From an uncultured Eubacterium sp. (GTDB lineage Bacteria > Bacillota > Clostridia > Lachnospirales > Lachnospiraceae): a stretch of 33,101 bases of DNA. The stretch covers positions 1-33,101 of the forward strand of contig CAKRDZ010000033.1 in the NCBI GenBank assembly GCA_934316845.1. Direction: 5' to 3'. Shown here piece after piece: positions 22,915-30,717 of the stretch. The translations under genes were made by a program, and so were the position numbers. The notes beneath the pieces were generated by a model that saw only the letters and a program-made list of their open reading frames with translations, was not told where the DNA came from and made no database searches. Position 1 is the stretch's first letter, and each line of letters starts with the position of its first letter.

Positions 22915-23748
22915 TCAGACTTTGAGACGATACAAAACGTCTTCAAAACAAACCCCATCCGTCGGTGGGATATCTCTCTTTTCCGTGGCAAGAATGCAAT
23001 CTCTGACAAAGGCGGCTGCTTTCTTTACAGAATTTTCCAGTGGATGCCCATTGACACAGTCGGCGGCAATGACCGCTGCAAATATATCACCCGTTCCGGA
23101 ACGCACTTTTCCCACACGCTTCTGCCGGAGAAATTTAATCTCGCCCGGCGTCTCACTTACCACATTGGTAATATACGAGGTCGAATTCAGTCCGGAAATA
23201 ACAATCTTATCCGCACCAAGTTCGCGCAGTTTTTCTGTCATTTTCAGAAAATCCGCTCTGCTCCATCCGTCTTCCCGGTAAGGCATCCCGGTGAGCATAC
23301 AGGCTTCTGTCAGATTTGGAGTAAGAATGTCGGCATAACGCACAAGCTGCTTCATCTTGTCGCACATTTCCGCCGTGTAGGTCGGATAGGCTTTTCCATT
23401 TTCTCCCATTACCGGATCAATGATCACTTTGGTTCTCTCGTCCTGAAACTGTCTGATAAAGTCACTGACGATCTCTATCTGTCTGGCAGACCCCAAAAAT
23501 CCGGTGGCAATTCCCTCAAACCGGAGATCCAGTTTTTTCCATTCCTGCATATACGGCGTCATTTTGTCCGTATAATCATCGTAAAAGAATGACTCAAAAC
23601 CGGTATGATTGGAAAAGATCGACGTCGGCAGCATACACCCCTGAATCCTCATATGCGAGATAATCGGAAGTGACACTGCGATTGAACACCGCCCAAAGCC
23701 TGATATGTCATTGATAATAGCAATTTTTTTCTGATTGTTATGCGACAT
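22915..23748 (-). CDS. Pyridoxamine/pyridoxal kinase (PdxY/PdxK type)
   Basis: This 277-aa ribokinase-fold enzyme phosphorylates pyridoxal or pyridoxamine with ATP in the vitamin B6 salvage pathway. Signatures are INDISGFGRCSIAVSLPIIS (residues 12-30), VIIDPVMGENGKAYP, ADILTPNLTEACMLTG and, near the C-terminus, RSGTGDIFAAVIAA with the catalytic Asp. The ATG at 23748 has AGGAG eight bases before it; a GTG at 23757 would overlap that ribosome site and is rejected. It lies 22 bases after leuD and 17 bases before the dNTPase gene. B6 is the cofactor of the final leucine transaminase step, which may explain the linkage (inference). Confidence 0.9.
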   Translation of the reverse strand: MSHNNQKKIAIINDISGFGRCSIAVSLPIISHMRIQGCMLPTSIFSNHTGFESFFYDDYTDKMTPYMQEWKKLDLRFEGIATGFLGSARQIEIVSDFIRQFQDERTKVIIDPVMGENGKAYPTYTAEMCDKMKQLVRYADILTPNLTEACMLTGMPYREDGWSRADFLKMTEKLRELGADKIVISGLNSTSYITNVVSETPGEIKFLRQKRVGKVRSGTGDIFAAVIAADCVNGHPLENSVKKAAAFVRDCILATEKRDIPPTDGVCFEDVLYRLKV

Positions 23749-23770
23749 TTTCTTCACTCCTAATAGCTGC

Positions 23771-24256
23771 TTACTTTGCGTTAATGTAATTCATCAAACC
23801 TTCGGCTTTGATGATCTTCTGCATAAATTCAGGAAATGCCTGACCCTGATAGCTCTGATTTTTCGTCTTATTTACGATCACTCCGCTGTCAAAATCAATT
23901 TCCACTTCGTCTCCTGCCTCAATATTTTCAGAAGCTTCTTTACACTCAATGATCGGCAGTCCGATATTGATCGCATTGCGGTAGAAAATTCTGGCAAATG
24001 TCTCTGCGATAACACAGCTGACTCCTGCTGCCTTGATGGAAATCGGTGCATGTTCACGGGAAGAACCGCAGCCAAAGTTTTTCTCTGCTACGATGATATC
24101 CCCTTTCTGCACATTTTTCACAAAATCTTTGTCTATATCTTCCATACAATGTGTTGCCAATTCCGCCGGATCGGATGAATTCAGGTAACGCGCCGGAATG
24201 ATAACGTCTGTATCTACATTGTCTCCATATTTAAAAACTTTTCCTAATGCTTTCAT
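23771..24256 (-). CDS. leuD: 3-Isopropylmalate dehydratase small subunit LeuD
   Basis: This 161-aa swivelling domain of isopropylmalate isomerase acts in leucine biosynthesis (2-isopropylmalate to 3-isopropylmalate). It shows VFKYGDNVDTDVIIPARYLN at the N-terminus, NFGCGSSREHAPISIKAAG with the substrate-binding Ser-Arg, and IFYRNAINIGLPI. The short length matches the bacterial/archaeal LeuD type that pairs with a 420-aa LeuC. AAAGGGGAAG lies upstream of the ATG. It follows leuC by 15 bases. Confidence 0.96.
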   Translation of the reverse strand: MKALGKVFKYGDNVDTDVIIPARYLNSSDPAELATHCMEDIDKDFVKNVQKGDIIVAEKNFGCGSSREHAPISIKAAGVSCVIAETFARIFYRNAINIGLPIIECKEASENIEAGDEVEIDFDSGVIVNKTKNQSYQGQAFPEFMQKIIKAEGLMNYINAK

Positions 24257-24271
24257 GGTTTCTTCCCCTTT

Positions 24272-25537
24272 CTATAATCCTAATTCGGATGGCTCAGAAA
24301 TTTTTCCGGTCACTGCACTTGCTGCTGCAACTGCCGGACTAGCCAGATAAACTTCCGAATCCACATGTCCCATACGGCCGACGAAGTTACGGTTTGTCGT
24401 AGAAACGGCTCTCTCTCCGGCAGCAAGGATTCCCATATGTCCGCCAAGACAAGGTCCGCAAGTCGGTGTGCTGACAACCGCTCCCGCCTTGATAAATGTC
24501 TGGATCAGTCCTTCTTCAATTGCCTGAAGATAAATTGCCTGTGTCGCCGGGAATACGATACAACGCATGCCTTTTTTCACTTTACGTCCTTCCAATACTT
24601 TCGCTGCAGCACGCAGATCGCCGATTCGTCCATTGGTACAAGAACCGATAACTACCTGATCGATTTCCACGTCACCGGACTCTTTTACGGTCTTCGTATT
24701 TTCCGGAAGATGTGGGAACGCAACCGTTGGCTCCAGGGTATTTAAGTCGATTACGATCTCTTCATCGTATTCTGCATCTTCATCCGGTTCATAAATCTTA
24801 TATTCTTTTGTAGAATGTTCTTTCATATATTCAATCGTTTTCTCATCTACCGGGAAAATACCATTTTTCGCACCGGCTTCAATCGCCATATTCGCGATGG
24901 AAAAACGATCATCCATTGTAAGACTTGCCACACCATCTCCGGTAAATTCCAAAGAACGGTACAATGCGCCGTCTACCCCGATCTTGCCGATCAAGTGAAG
25001 GATCACATCTTTTCCGCTTACCCATTTCTGCAATTTTCCGGTAAGTACCACTTTGATTGCAGACGGTACTTTAAACCATGCTTTTCCCGTAATCATACCG
25101 GCACCCATGTCTGTACTTCCTACACCTGTAGAAAATGCTCCCAGTGCTCCATATGTACATGTATGTGAATCGGCTCCAATACATGTCTCTCCTGCTACGA
25201 TCAAACCTTTTTCCGGCAGAAGGGCATGCTCGATTCCCATCTCTCCTACTTCAAAATAATTGGTGATTCCCTGTGCTTTCGCATACTCGCGCACGCATTT
25301 ACAATGTTCCGCAGACTTGATGTCTTTATTTGGTGTAAAGTGATCCGGAACAAGTGCAATCTTGTCCTTATCAAATACGGTCTTTTTATTTAACTTCTCT
25401 ACTTCATGAATGGCAACCGGTCCGGTAATATCATTTGCCAATACCAGATCCAGATCTGCTTCAATGAGCTGTCCTGCCTGAACACTTTCCAATCCGGCAT
25501 GTGCTGCCAGAATCTTTTGGGTCATTGTCATTCCCAT
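24272..25537 (-). CDS. leuC: 3-Isopropylmalate dehydratase large subunit LeuC
   Basis: This 421-aa aconitase-family subunit binds the [4Fe-4S] cluster. Cluster cysteines are in VIGSCTNGRIGD and STPTCGPCLGGHMG; GADSHTCTYGALGAFSTGVG and NRNFVGRMGH are further family signatures. The ATG at 25537 has AAGGA about ten bases upstream. An in-frame TTG two codons earlier is too close to that site, so I start at 25537. It is the first gene of leuC-leuD-pyridoxamine kinase-dNTPase. It has a long, GC-richer leader (25538-about 25788) and a LysR gene divergent from it. Confidence 0.96.
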   Translation of the reverse strand: MGMTMTQKILAAHAGLESVQAGQLIEADLDLVLANDITGPVAIHEVEKLNKKTVFDKDKIALVPDHFTPNKDIKSAEHCKCVREYAKAQGITNYFEVGEMGIEHALLPEKGLIVAGETCIGADSHTCTYGALGAFSTGVGSTDMGAGMITGKAWFKVPSAIKVVLTGKLQKWVSGKDVILHLIGKIGVDGALYRSLEFTGDGVASLTMDDRFSIANMAIEAGAKNGIFPVDEKTIEYMKEHSTKEYKIYEPDEDAEYDEEIVIDLNTLEPTVAFPHLPENTKTVKESGDVEIDQVVIGSCTNGRIGDLRAAAKVLEGRKVKKGMRCIVFPATQAIYLQAIEEGLIQTFIKAGAVVSTPTCGPCLGGHMGILAAGERAVSTTNRNFVGRMGHVDSEVYLASPAVAAASAVTGKISEPSELGL

Positions 25538-25788
25538 CGTCAATTCATCCTTTCTATTTTTACTATTTTCCCTGAGGGATTTTTTGCTTGTCCTTTTTTG
25601 AGGAGACTGCAGGGTTTTGCTTTTGCCAAGGGCAACGAGATTATGAGGTTGCGGGATCCCTGGTGCTGGAAATTTCAGGTTGGGGGGTATGCAAGGCCCC
25701 TGGTTAGGGGCGGGAAAAGCAACCTGATTCGACTTGATTTCCTTTTTTGGTTGCCTTTTTCACTTCTCTATCTCAAACTCTTTCAGCC
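25538..25788 (-). promoter_or_regulatory. Structured leader of leuCD with alternating complementary segments
   Basis: Read on the minus strand, the leader holds four segments in order: GCAACC (25754-25749), GGTTGC (25724-25719), GCAACC (25652-25647) and GTTGCC (25636-25631). Pairings 1:2, 2:3 and 3:4 exclude each other, as in attenuators. Pair 1:2 is followed directly by TTTTCCC. GGGATCCC and GGGGCC palindromes and a C-rich stretch lie between. No T-box motif, leucine-rich leader peptide or known riboswitch was recognised. No gene is supported in this gap. Confidence 0.4.
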
Positions 25789-25794
25789 TTTCAC

Positions 25795-25822
25795 TTTATA
25801 TATAGTAACAAAAAATTCTCAA
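25795..25822 (-). promoter_or_regulatory. Probable leuCD promoter
   Basis: TTGAGA (25822-25817) and TATAAA (25800-25795) are 16 bases apart on the minus strand, in an AT-rich stretch about 260 bases before leuC. The palindromic TATAC/GTATA cluster near 25894-25908 could be a LysR site or the promoter of the divergent LysR gene. Confidence 0.5.
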
Positions 25823-25943
25823 AAAGTAAAATATTCTTTTCTTATATTTGATATAACTTTTATTTATACCTCTTTTCTTTTCTATTCCTTTATGGTATAG
25901 TATAACTACTAAGTTTGTGGAAACTGCTTTTTGTTTTGGTCAT

Positions 25944-26266
25944 GCACCACGGAAATGTAAAAAAACAAGTCCTTCCGGGGTGTCCTACCTCCTTCAGCGC
26001 CAACCCTGCACCTCTGGAATGCAAAATAACAAGCCCTTCCGGGGTGACTTCCCTCCTTCAACGCCAGCCCGGCACCTCTGAAATGTAAAAAAGCAAGCCC
26101 TTCCGGGGTGTCCCACCTCCTTCAGTGACGCCCCGGCACCTCTGGAATGCAAAAAATCAAGTCCTTCCGGGGTGTCCTACCTCCTTCAGCGCCAACCCGG
26201 CACCTCTGGAATGCAAAAAATCAAGTCTTTCCGGGGTGACTTCCCTCCACCAACGCCAACCACGCC
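25944..26266. repeat. Five-copy 64-bp tandem repeat upstream of the LysR gene
   Basis: Units beginning GCACC lie at 25944, 26008, 26072, 26136 and 26200, each 64 bases apart, with a decayed sixth start at 26267. Each reads GCACCTCTGGAATGCAAAA, then a segment with CCTTCCGGGGTG, then CCTCCTTCA(G/A)CGCC. The array ends 36 bases before the LysR start codon. With the leuCD leader it fills the 765-bp gap between leuC and the LysR gene. The order of elements resembles the 53-bp repeats at 12397-12716 (see findings). Confidence 0.88.
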
Positions 26267-26302
26267 GCACCAAAGAAACATCCGCAAAAGAAAGGAGTCC
26301 TT

Positions 26303-27214
26303 ATGGAATCATTATCACAGTATCACATTTTTTACACGGTTGCCAAAAACGGCAGTATCTCGGCGGCTGCCAATGAACTTTTCATCAGTCAGCCTGCCGT
26401 AAGCAAGTCAATAAAAAAACTGGAGGAACTTCTCCAGACTACGCTGCTCATCCGCGGATCGCGGGGGGTAAAATGCACAGAGGATGGCAGGATTTTGTAT
26501 GAGCACCTTACCTCGGCGTTTTCCTCGATTCTAGAGGGAGAGCAGATGCTGCAACGCAACCGCGCCTTTGAAGTGGGGCAGATTCATTTTGGCTCCAGTA
26601 CCACTTTGTGTAAGCACATTATGCTGCCGCTTCTTCAGACATTTGTTGAAAAGAATCCACATATCCGTGTCACGATCGACGGGCTTTCGTCCCGTGAAAC
26701 CGCGTTGCAGCTTGCCGACAATAAAATGGATGTCGGACTGCTCGTAGAAACCAGTGCCTCAAAATCTCTGACATTTACCCCGTTGACGGATCTTTCTTAT
26801 ACCTTTGTCGCCTCCAGACAATATTTGGAAAATTTGAAATTGCGTGAGGGAATTGATTATTCGAAAAAAGATCCTGCCTTTTTTCAAAAGGCAACTCTTA
26901 TGCTTATGGATCATGAAAATATATCAAGGCAGCATATTGAAGCCTATTTTTCCGCCAATTCCATCGAAACCCGCCAGATTCTCGAAACAAGCAATATGGA
27001 GCTTCTGATTGAATTTGCAAAAATCGGACTGGGCGTTTCCTGTCTCATTCGGAATTTTGTAGAAAAGGACATAAAAAACGGCACGCTTATCGAGATTCCA
27101 TTACGCAAAAATATCTCGACGCGTACCGTTGGTTTTGCCTATTCCAAAGAATCCGTGCACAATCCTGCCGTGGCAAAATTCAAGCAGATATTAAAAAAAA
27201 CTTATGGAAAATAA
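26303..27214 (+). CDS. LysR-family transcriptional regulator, divergent from leuCD
   Basis: This 303-aa protein has an N-terminal helix-turn-helix (FYTVAKNGSISAAANELFIS, QPAVSKSIKKLEELL, IRGSRGVKCTEDGRIL) and a substrate-binding-like effector domain from about residue 90 (GQIHFGSSTTLCKHIMLP). AAAGGAG lies five bases before the ATG. Its divergent position next to leuC suggests control of leucine biosynthesis genes, a common LysR arrangement. The 64-bp repeat array separates its start from any likely promoter. It ends in a hairpin shared with the convergent AraC-type gene. Confidence 0.92.
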   Translation: MESLSQYHIFYTVAKNGSISAAANELFISQPAVSKSIKKLEELLQTTLLIRGSRGVKCTEDGRILYEHLTSAFSSILEGEQMLQRNRAFEVGQIHFGSSTTLCKHIMLPLLQTFVEKNPHIRVTIDGLSSRETALQLADNKMDVGLLVETSASKSLTFTPLTDLSYTFVASRQYLENLKLREGIDYSKKDPAFFQKATLMLMDHENISRQHIEAYFSANSIETRQILETSNMELLIEFAKIGLGVSCLIRNFVEKDIKNGTLIEIPLRKNISTRTVGFAYSKESVHNPAVAKFKQILKKTYGK

Positions 27215-27227
27215 AGCTGCTTTATTT
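27209..27227. terminator. Short AT-rich hairpin shared by two convergent genes
   Basis: AAATAAAG pairs with CTTTATTT around a CTG loop, followed by CTTTTT on the plus strand. It contains the stop codons of both the LysR gene (plus) and the AraC/GyrI-like gene (minus), which end eight bases apart. It is probably a weak bidirectional terminator. Confidence 0.5.
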
Positions 27228-28079
27228 CTTTTTCACAGGGATCCAAATCTCGGAATAGTAATTTTCATCCATCGTTCCCTTTGGAAATTTTGTCGGATCA
27301 TCGTACATTTCCACACAATATCCGGCAGCAAATTCATAATCCCGGAGCGCAGGCAGCCATTCTGTAAAAATCTTTGTATTGACATCCTGCAAAGCCGACG
27401 GCAGTGGGCCTTTACATGGGAACACCGCCCAGCTGAATTCAGGAATCGTCCTTGTCACAAATCCGTCCGGCACTTCCTGACCTTCTTTGTAAGGATCTGC
27501 GATCAGATATTCAAACGAATCCTTTCCCATCTTTTCGTCGATATTAATTCCATAAACTCCACTGACAACATTTCCCTTTCCTTCTTTAAAATGCTGCTGC
27601 CAAAACTGCGGAATAATCTCCTTTGCATTTTCATAAGAAAATGTGCCCGAATTGGCAATTACTGTAAATGCTGCTTTCTTTTCGATTTTGTAATCCATAA
27701 GATAGCCTCCTTCGATTGATAATTTGATTTTTAGCGGGGCGAAGGATTTAAGCATTGTCTGGTCCCTGCGGACTTTACTTGGCGTCACGCCATGAAATCT
27801 TGTAAATGCCTTCGTAAAACTGTCCGGCGAATCATACCCGTATTTTAAAGCAATATCAATTACTTTTGCGTCACTTGCCAGCAGGTCATTTCCTGCCAAG
27901 GCCATCCGCCGGTTCCGGATATATTCAGAAACCGTGATGCCACAGGCAAACGAAAAACCCTTCTGAAAATAAAAGCTTGACACACATACATGCTCTGCAA
28001 TTTTTTCTAATGTTATTTCCTCCGTGAGATGTGACTCAATATATGAAATTGCTTCTCCAATCACTTCTGTCCAGTTCAT
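27222..28079 (-). CDS. AraC-family regulator with GyrI-like effector-binding domain
   Basis: This 285-aa protein carries its DNA-binding domain at the N-terminus (about residues 8-105: ITLEKIAEHVCVSSFYFQKG, GYDSPDSFTKAFTRFHGVTP). An integron-like/GyrI-type ligand domain follows (about residues 125-283), beginning DYKIEKKAAFTVIANSG and containing the acidic-aromatic end GTMDENYYSEIWIPVKK. This is the Rob/SoxS-GyrI layout, in which the C-terminal pocket binds small hydrophobic molecules. AAAGGAG lies seven bases before the ATG. The TipAS-like fragment upstream is also from a drug-binding family. Confidence 0.9.
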   Translation of the reverse strand: MNWTEVIGEAISYIESHLTEEITLEKIAEHVCVSSFYFQKGFSFACGITVSEYIRNRRMALAGNDLLASDAKVIDIALKYGYDSPDSFTKAFTRFHGVTPSKVRRDQTMLKSFAPLKIKLSIEGGYLMDYKIEKKAAFTVIANSGTFSYENAKEIIPQFWQQHFKEGKGNVVSGVYGINIDEKMGKDSFEYLIADPYKEGQEVPDGFVTRTIPEFSWAVFPCKGPLPSALQDVNTKIFTEWLPALRDYEFAAGYCVEMYDDPTKFPKGTMDENYYSEIWIPVKKK

Positions 28080-28138
28080 GCTTTGCTCCTTTCTGTTTCG
28101 CTATGACCATACTTTACCACATCGAAATGATCCGTTCC

Positions 28139-28161
28139 CGACAATGTTTGCCAACATCTGT
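28139..28161. promoter_or_regulatory. Imperfect inverted repeat upstream of the AraC/GyrI-like gene
   Basis: GACAATGTTT and AACATCTGTC flank a short centre; with one bulged base about nine pairs form. It lies between the stop of the TipAS-like ORF and the AraC/GyrI-like start, with no T-run on either strand. It is more likely an operator than a terminator. The promoter itself is not clear. Confidence 0.35.
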
Positions 28162-28464
28162 CTATCTTGTTTGATAGAATTCCCGCATGACCTTCCGGGC
28201 AAATTCAAGGCTGCCGTTTCCTCCGGCGACACGGATCGCTTTCTTCCAATATTTGTCATTCAGTATTTCTATCACTACTTGCTTTTGACCTCCTGTTATC
28301 TCATGTAATTCTTCGGCTGCTTTTTGCACTTTTTCATCGCAGGGATCCAGATTCATAAGCTCTCCAAACTCATAAAAAATATCCATTGTTTTTTCCTGTT
28401 TCCGACGTATTTCATGATTCGAATACGCCGCCTCTTTGTCGTCAATCCCCTTTTTTACATCCAT
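28162..28464 (-). CDS. Small protein resembling the C-terminal half of a TipAS domain
   Basis: This 100-aa ORF has residues 30-97 (FYEFGELMNLDPCDEKVQKA, then RVAGGNGSLEFARKVMREFY) that follow the TipAS antibiotic-binding domain pattern at the C-terminus of MerR-type TipA regulators. The HTH and the first TipAS half are absent, so it is probably a remnant, though a free-standing ligand binder cannot be excluded. The ATG at 28464 overlaps the end of the preceding gene by ten bases (translational coupling). A second ATG at 28386 has CAGGA about eight bases upstream and would give a 74-aa protein made of the matching part only; I cannot decide between them. The family call is from memory. Confidence 0.5.
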   Translation of the reverse strand: MDVKKGIDDKEAAYSNHEIRRKQEKTMDIFYEFGELMNLDPCDEKVQKAAEELHEITGGQKQVVIEILNDKYWKKAIRVAGGNGSLEFARKVMREFYQTR

Positions 28465-29120
28465 CGAACCACCCCATCTTTATTGCAGAAAAAGAATATC
28501 TTGTGCACCCCCTGCATCTTAAATCTCGCTTCTGCCTCTTCCTCCGGATACCGTTTTTCCAGCTGAATACGCTCCGAAGAAACGGCTGCGATAAACGAAA
28601 TACAATGCGTTTTTGTCATTTCGTGCTGCACGCGCACATAATATTCATCTTCTGCTTTTTCAATAAAAATCTTATGCTGCTCATCGGACTCTTCCGATGT
28701 TTCCGGCTGCAAAAGTACACCATGACACGTAAGAAATGCTTCGTGCGAGCCCGCATGTTCACCGCCTCCATTCTCCTTTTGTATCTGTGACGCCACTTCT
28801 CTCAGTTCCAAGTTGAACATACTTGCAGTATCAACCTTATTAACGGTGTTGAGCTGTCTGTAAAGTTCCTCTCTCTGTTCTTTTATATTAACATGAGAAA
28901 TATCCGGATTATCTATGGTGTATGCTCTCCAGTCCTTTGCTTTCGCCTTTGCCATGCCTTCCTCTGAAAAGGTCACGGTATCCACAGAGTATTGCTCCTT
29001 AATAGACTTTTTCTCCCGGCGCGACTGCACTACGTCTTCTCTGAATAAATCCGGCATTTCCGATCTGCGATAGTGGTACCGTCCCGCATAAATCTGTGAA
29101 CCTGATACATCAAGTGCCAT
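28455..29120 (-). CDS. Chimeric protein: unknown N-terminal part fused to a superoxide-reductase-like domain
   Basis: Residues 1 to about 118 of this 221-aa ORF (MALDVSGSQIYAGRYHYRRS and a charged helical region) look like small proteins encoded beside FlxA-like genes in Lachnospiraceae and have no domain I can name. From about residue 128 the sequence matches the desulfoferrodoxin/superoxide-reductase-like domain seen at the end of some clostridial regulators: TCHGVLL (a relic of the CCG metal knuckle), DEQH, VQHEMTKTHCISFIAAVSS and FFFCNKDG. Ligand candidates are His149, His166, His172 and Cys212; the last His of the CNxHG motif is Asp215. GGAGG lies eight bases before the ATG. It is third in the operon after the Ser-rich gene. 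The fusion may be natural or a deletion scar. Confidence 0.6.
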   Translation of the reverse strand: MALDVSGSQIYAGRYHYRRSEMPDLFREDVVQSRREKKSIKEQYSVDTVTFSEEGMAKAKAKDWRAYTIDNPDISHVNIKEQREELYRQLNTVNKVDTASMFNLELREVASQIQKENGGGEHAGSHEAFLTCHGVLLQPETSEESDEQHKIFIEKAEDEYYVRVQHEMTKTHCISFIAAVSSERIQLEKRYPEEEAEARFKMQGVHKIFFFCNKDGVVRWM

Positions 29121-29142
29121 AGTGTCATCCTCCTTCTCCTCT

Positions 29143-29730
29143 TTATTTTTCAGTGGTTTTTGAAGATGTGTCTGAACTCTTGTCTTTATCTCCTACCCTT
29201 TCATCCACTGTGCTGGGAACCAGCTTTGAGAGGGTGTTCGAATAACTACCACTGCTTGTATATGTCACTGCCTTACTCCTTGACGCAGCATTTCCTATAC
29301 TTGTTGCTTTCTGCGATATTTTGCTTGCATAGGAATTGTAGCCCGTAAAAACAGATTGCAGTGAACTAATATCTGATTTCTTTAGAGTTTCCTCGCCTGT
29401 TTCTTCATCTTTCTTCTCGATTTTCTTCTTTTTCCAAAGAGAGCTAGCATTCAGAGCATCTGCTGATTTTTTTAAGGAATCCGCACTGGTCTTCATCAGA
29501 GTTAATTTCTGTGAGGTATCCCCCGTTCCTGCTGTTTTTTCCGCATCCTGCTTTGCATAATAAGCTTTTAACAGTTTCCCATAACTTCCATTTTTTATAG
29601 ATGCGTAATCTGATAATATGTTTGTACCACCTAATGAGGATGAATTTGAAGTTCCTCCAAACAATGCTGAGTAATCTACGTTACTGTTGTATTTATTTGT
29701 ATAATCACTAAAACTATTTATTTCTGACAT
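29143..29730 (-). CDS. Ser/Lys-rich protein of unknown function
   Basis: This 195-aa protein is low in hydrophobic residues and has no signal peptide and no membrane segment. It starts with an Asn/Ser/Tyr-rich stretch (NSFSDYTNKYNSNVDYSALF), continues with helical regions (KLLKAYYAKQDAEKTAG, LTLMKTSADSLKKSADAL) and a Lys/Glu block, and ends in a Ser/Thr/Lys/Asp-rich tail. The heptad-like pattern in the middle recalls flagellar hook-associated or type III-exported proteins, which also lack cleaved signals; this is only an impression. The gene lies between the FlxA-like and chimeric genes in the same operon, with AAGGAGG eight bases before the ATG. Confidence 0.65.
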   Translation of the reverse strand: MSEINSFSDYTNKYNSNVDYSALFGGTSNSSSLGGTNILSDYASIKNGSYGKLLKAYYAKQDAEKTAGTGDTSQKLTLMKTSADSLKKSADALNASSLWKKKKIEKKDEETGEETLKKSDISSLQSVFTGYNSYASKISQKATSIGNAASRSKAVTYTSSGSYSNTLSKLVPSTVDERVGDKDKSSDTSSKTTEK

Positions 29731-29787
29731 TTAACCAACCTCCTTGTCCTTATCAGCATCCATGCAAGATTTATTTCATTAACAAAC

Positions 29788-30609
29788 CTACAGTTTCACA
29801 TCAACATTATGTCCAACAGGTTCTGAAGTACTAATGTTTACACCATCTGGTATTGCATCCACCGTTTCCTCTGAAACTGAATCATTCGTATCAACTGTAA
29901 TATCCTGATTTTCTCCGGTTGCTTCTGATTTTTTATCTTCATCAATCTTGTCATCTGCATTCTTCTTTTTAGACTTATCTTTATCCTCAGTCTTTGAAAC
30001 CTTCTGATCTGCCTTTGCAGCTTCTTCCATCTTCTTATTTACATCTGCTAGTGTGGATACCTGTGCCGCTGTTGCCGCCTGAGCCTTTGCCTGTAAATCA
30101 GCCAGTTCTTCCTCTTTCTTTTCTGTACTTGCTCCTCTACCTTTATCCATCTTAATTTCAGATTCCAACACACCTGCTTTGCCTTCCATTTGTGTTGCCA
30201 TACTACCCTGTACCTTTGCCTGTTTCATAGAGGAATCTGCGGAAATCATCGCCTGCATACTTGCCTGTGACAGACCTGCACTCTGCTTTCCTGATTTCGG
30301 ACCAGTCTTCCTGCTGCCTCCAAGCATATCATCCATAGATGTTTTTTTCGTCTGCTGCTCTTTTCTCTGCTCCATCTGATGCTGTCGTAACTGCTGATTC
30401 AGATTATTGATCTCCTGCTGTATTTCCTGTCTTTTCTTCATCTTATCTTCAATAGAAAGTTCCTCATTAGAAGATAATTCCTGCAACTTTTTCTGTGCAT
30501 TTGCAATCTGATTCTGAATATTTTTGCTGACAGAATCCATCTGGATAATTCTTCCTGAACTTCCTGCCTGAATACCATTATTTGCTCCACTAATACCATT
30601 TACTGTCAT
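29788..30609 (-). CDS. FlxA-like coiled-coil protein
   Basis: This 273-aa protein has a FlxA-like coiled-coil (about residues 25-90: IQNQIANAQKKLQELSSNEE, LSIEDKMKKRQEIQQEIN, NLNQQLRQHQMEQRKE). A second Met/Ala/Gln-rich helical region follows at about residues 115-200, and then a Lys/Asp/Glu-rich tail. The N-terminus MTVNGISGANNGIQAG resembles the unprocessed ends of flagellar export substrates. In enterobacteria FlxA is a late flagellar-regulon protein of unclear function; here the link to motility is inferred, since no other flagellar gene is in the window. AAGGAGG precedes the ATG. It is the first gene of the operon, 108 bases after the repeat block at 30718. Confidence 0.72.
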   Translation of the reverse strand: MTVNGISGANNGIQAGSSGRIIQMDSVSKNIQNQIANAQKKLQELSSNEELSIEDKMKKRQEIQQEINNLNQQLRQHQMEQRKEQQTKKTSMDDMLGGSRKTGPKSGKQSAGLSQASMQAMISADSSMKQAKVQGSMATQMEGKAGVLESEIKMDKGRGASTEKKEEELADLQAKAQAATAAQVSTLADVNKKMEEAAKADQKVSKTEDKDKSKKKNADDKIDEDKKSEATGENQDITVDTNDSVSEETVDAIPDGVNISTSEPVGHNVDVKL

Positions 30610-30717
30610 CGTTTTGTCCTCCTTGATAAAGAATTTGAAATCCGTTTCTTATAAATTTGCATTACACGACTTCTTATTTACTCTTTCGGCATCTTCACAT
30701 TTGAAAAAAAGTAAGAT

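Noticed and set aside
25566..25586. Terminator at TTTTCCCTGAGGGATTTTTT
   Set aside because: The stem is only about four pairs with a three-base loop, and it lies within the leader just before the leuC ribosome site.
25538..25790. T-box or SAM/leucine riboswitch in the leuCD leader
   Set aside because: The T-box AGGGTGGNACCGCG signature is absent; the nearest string, AGGGATCCCGC, is not a match. No S-box pattern was seen.
30683..30690. Sigma-28 promoter in front of the FlxA-like operon
   Set aside because: GCCGAAAG resembles the sigma-28 -10 box, and FlxA genes are often in that regulon. However, no TAAA -35 box stands 14-16 bases upstream, so I keep it only as a -10-like element.
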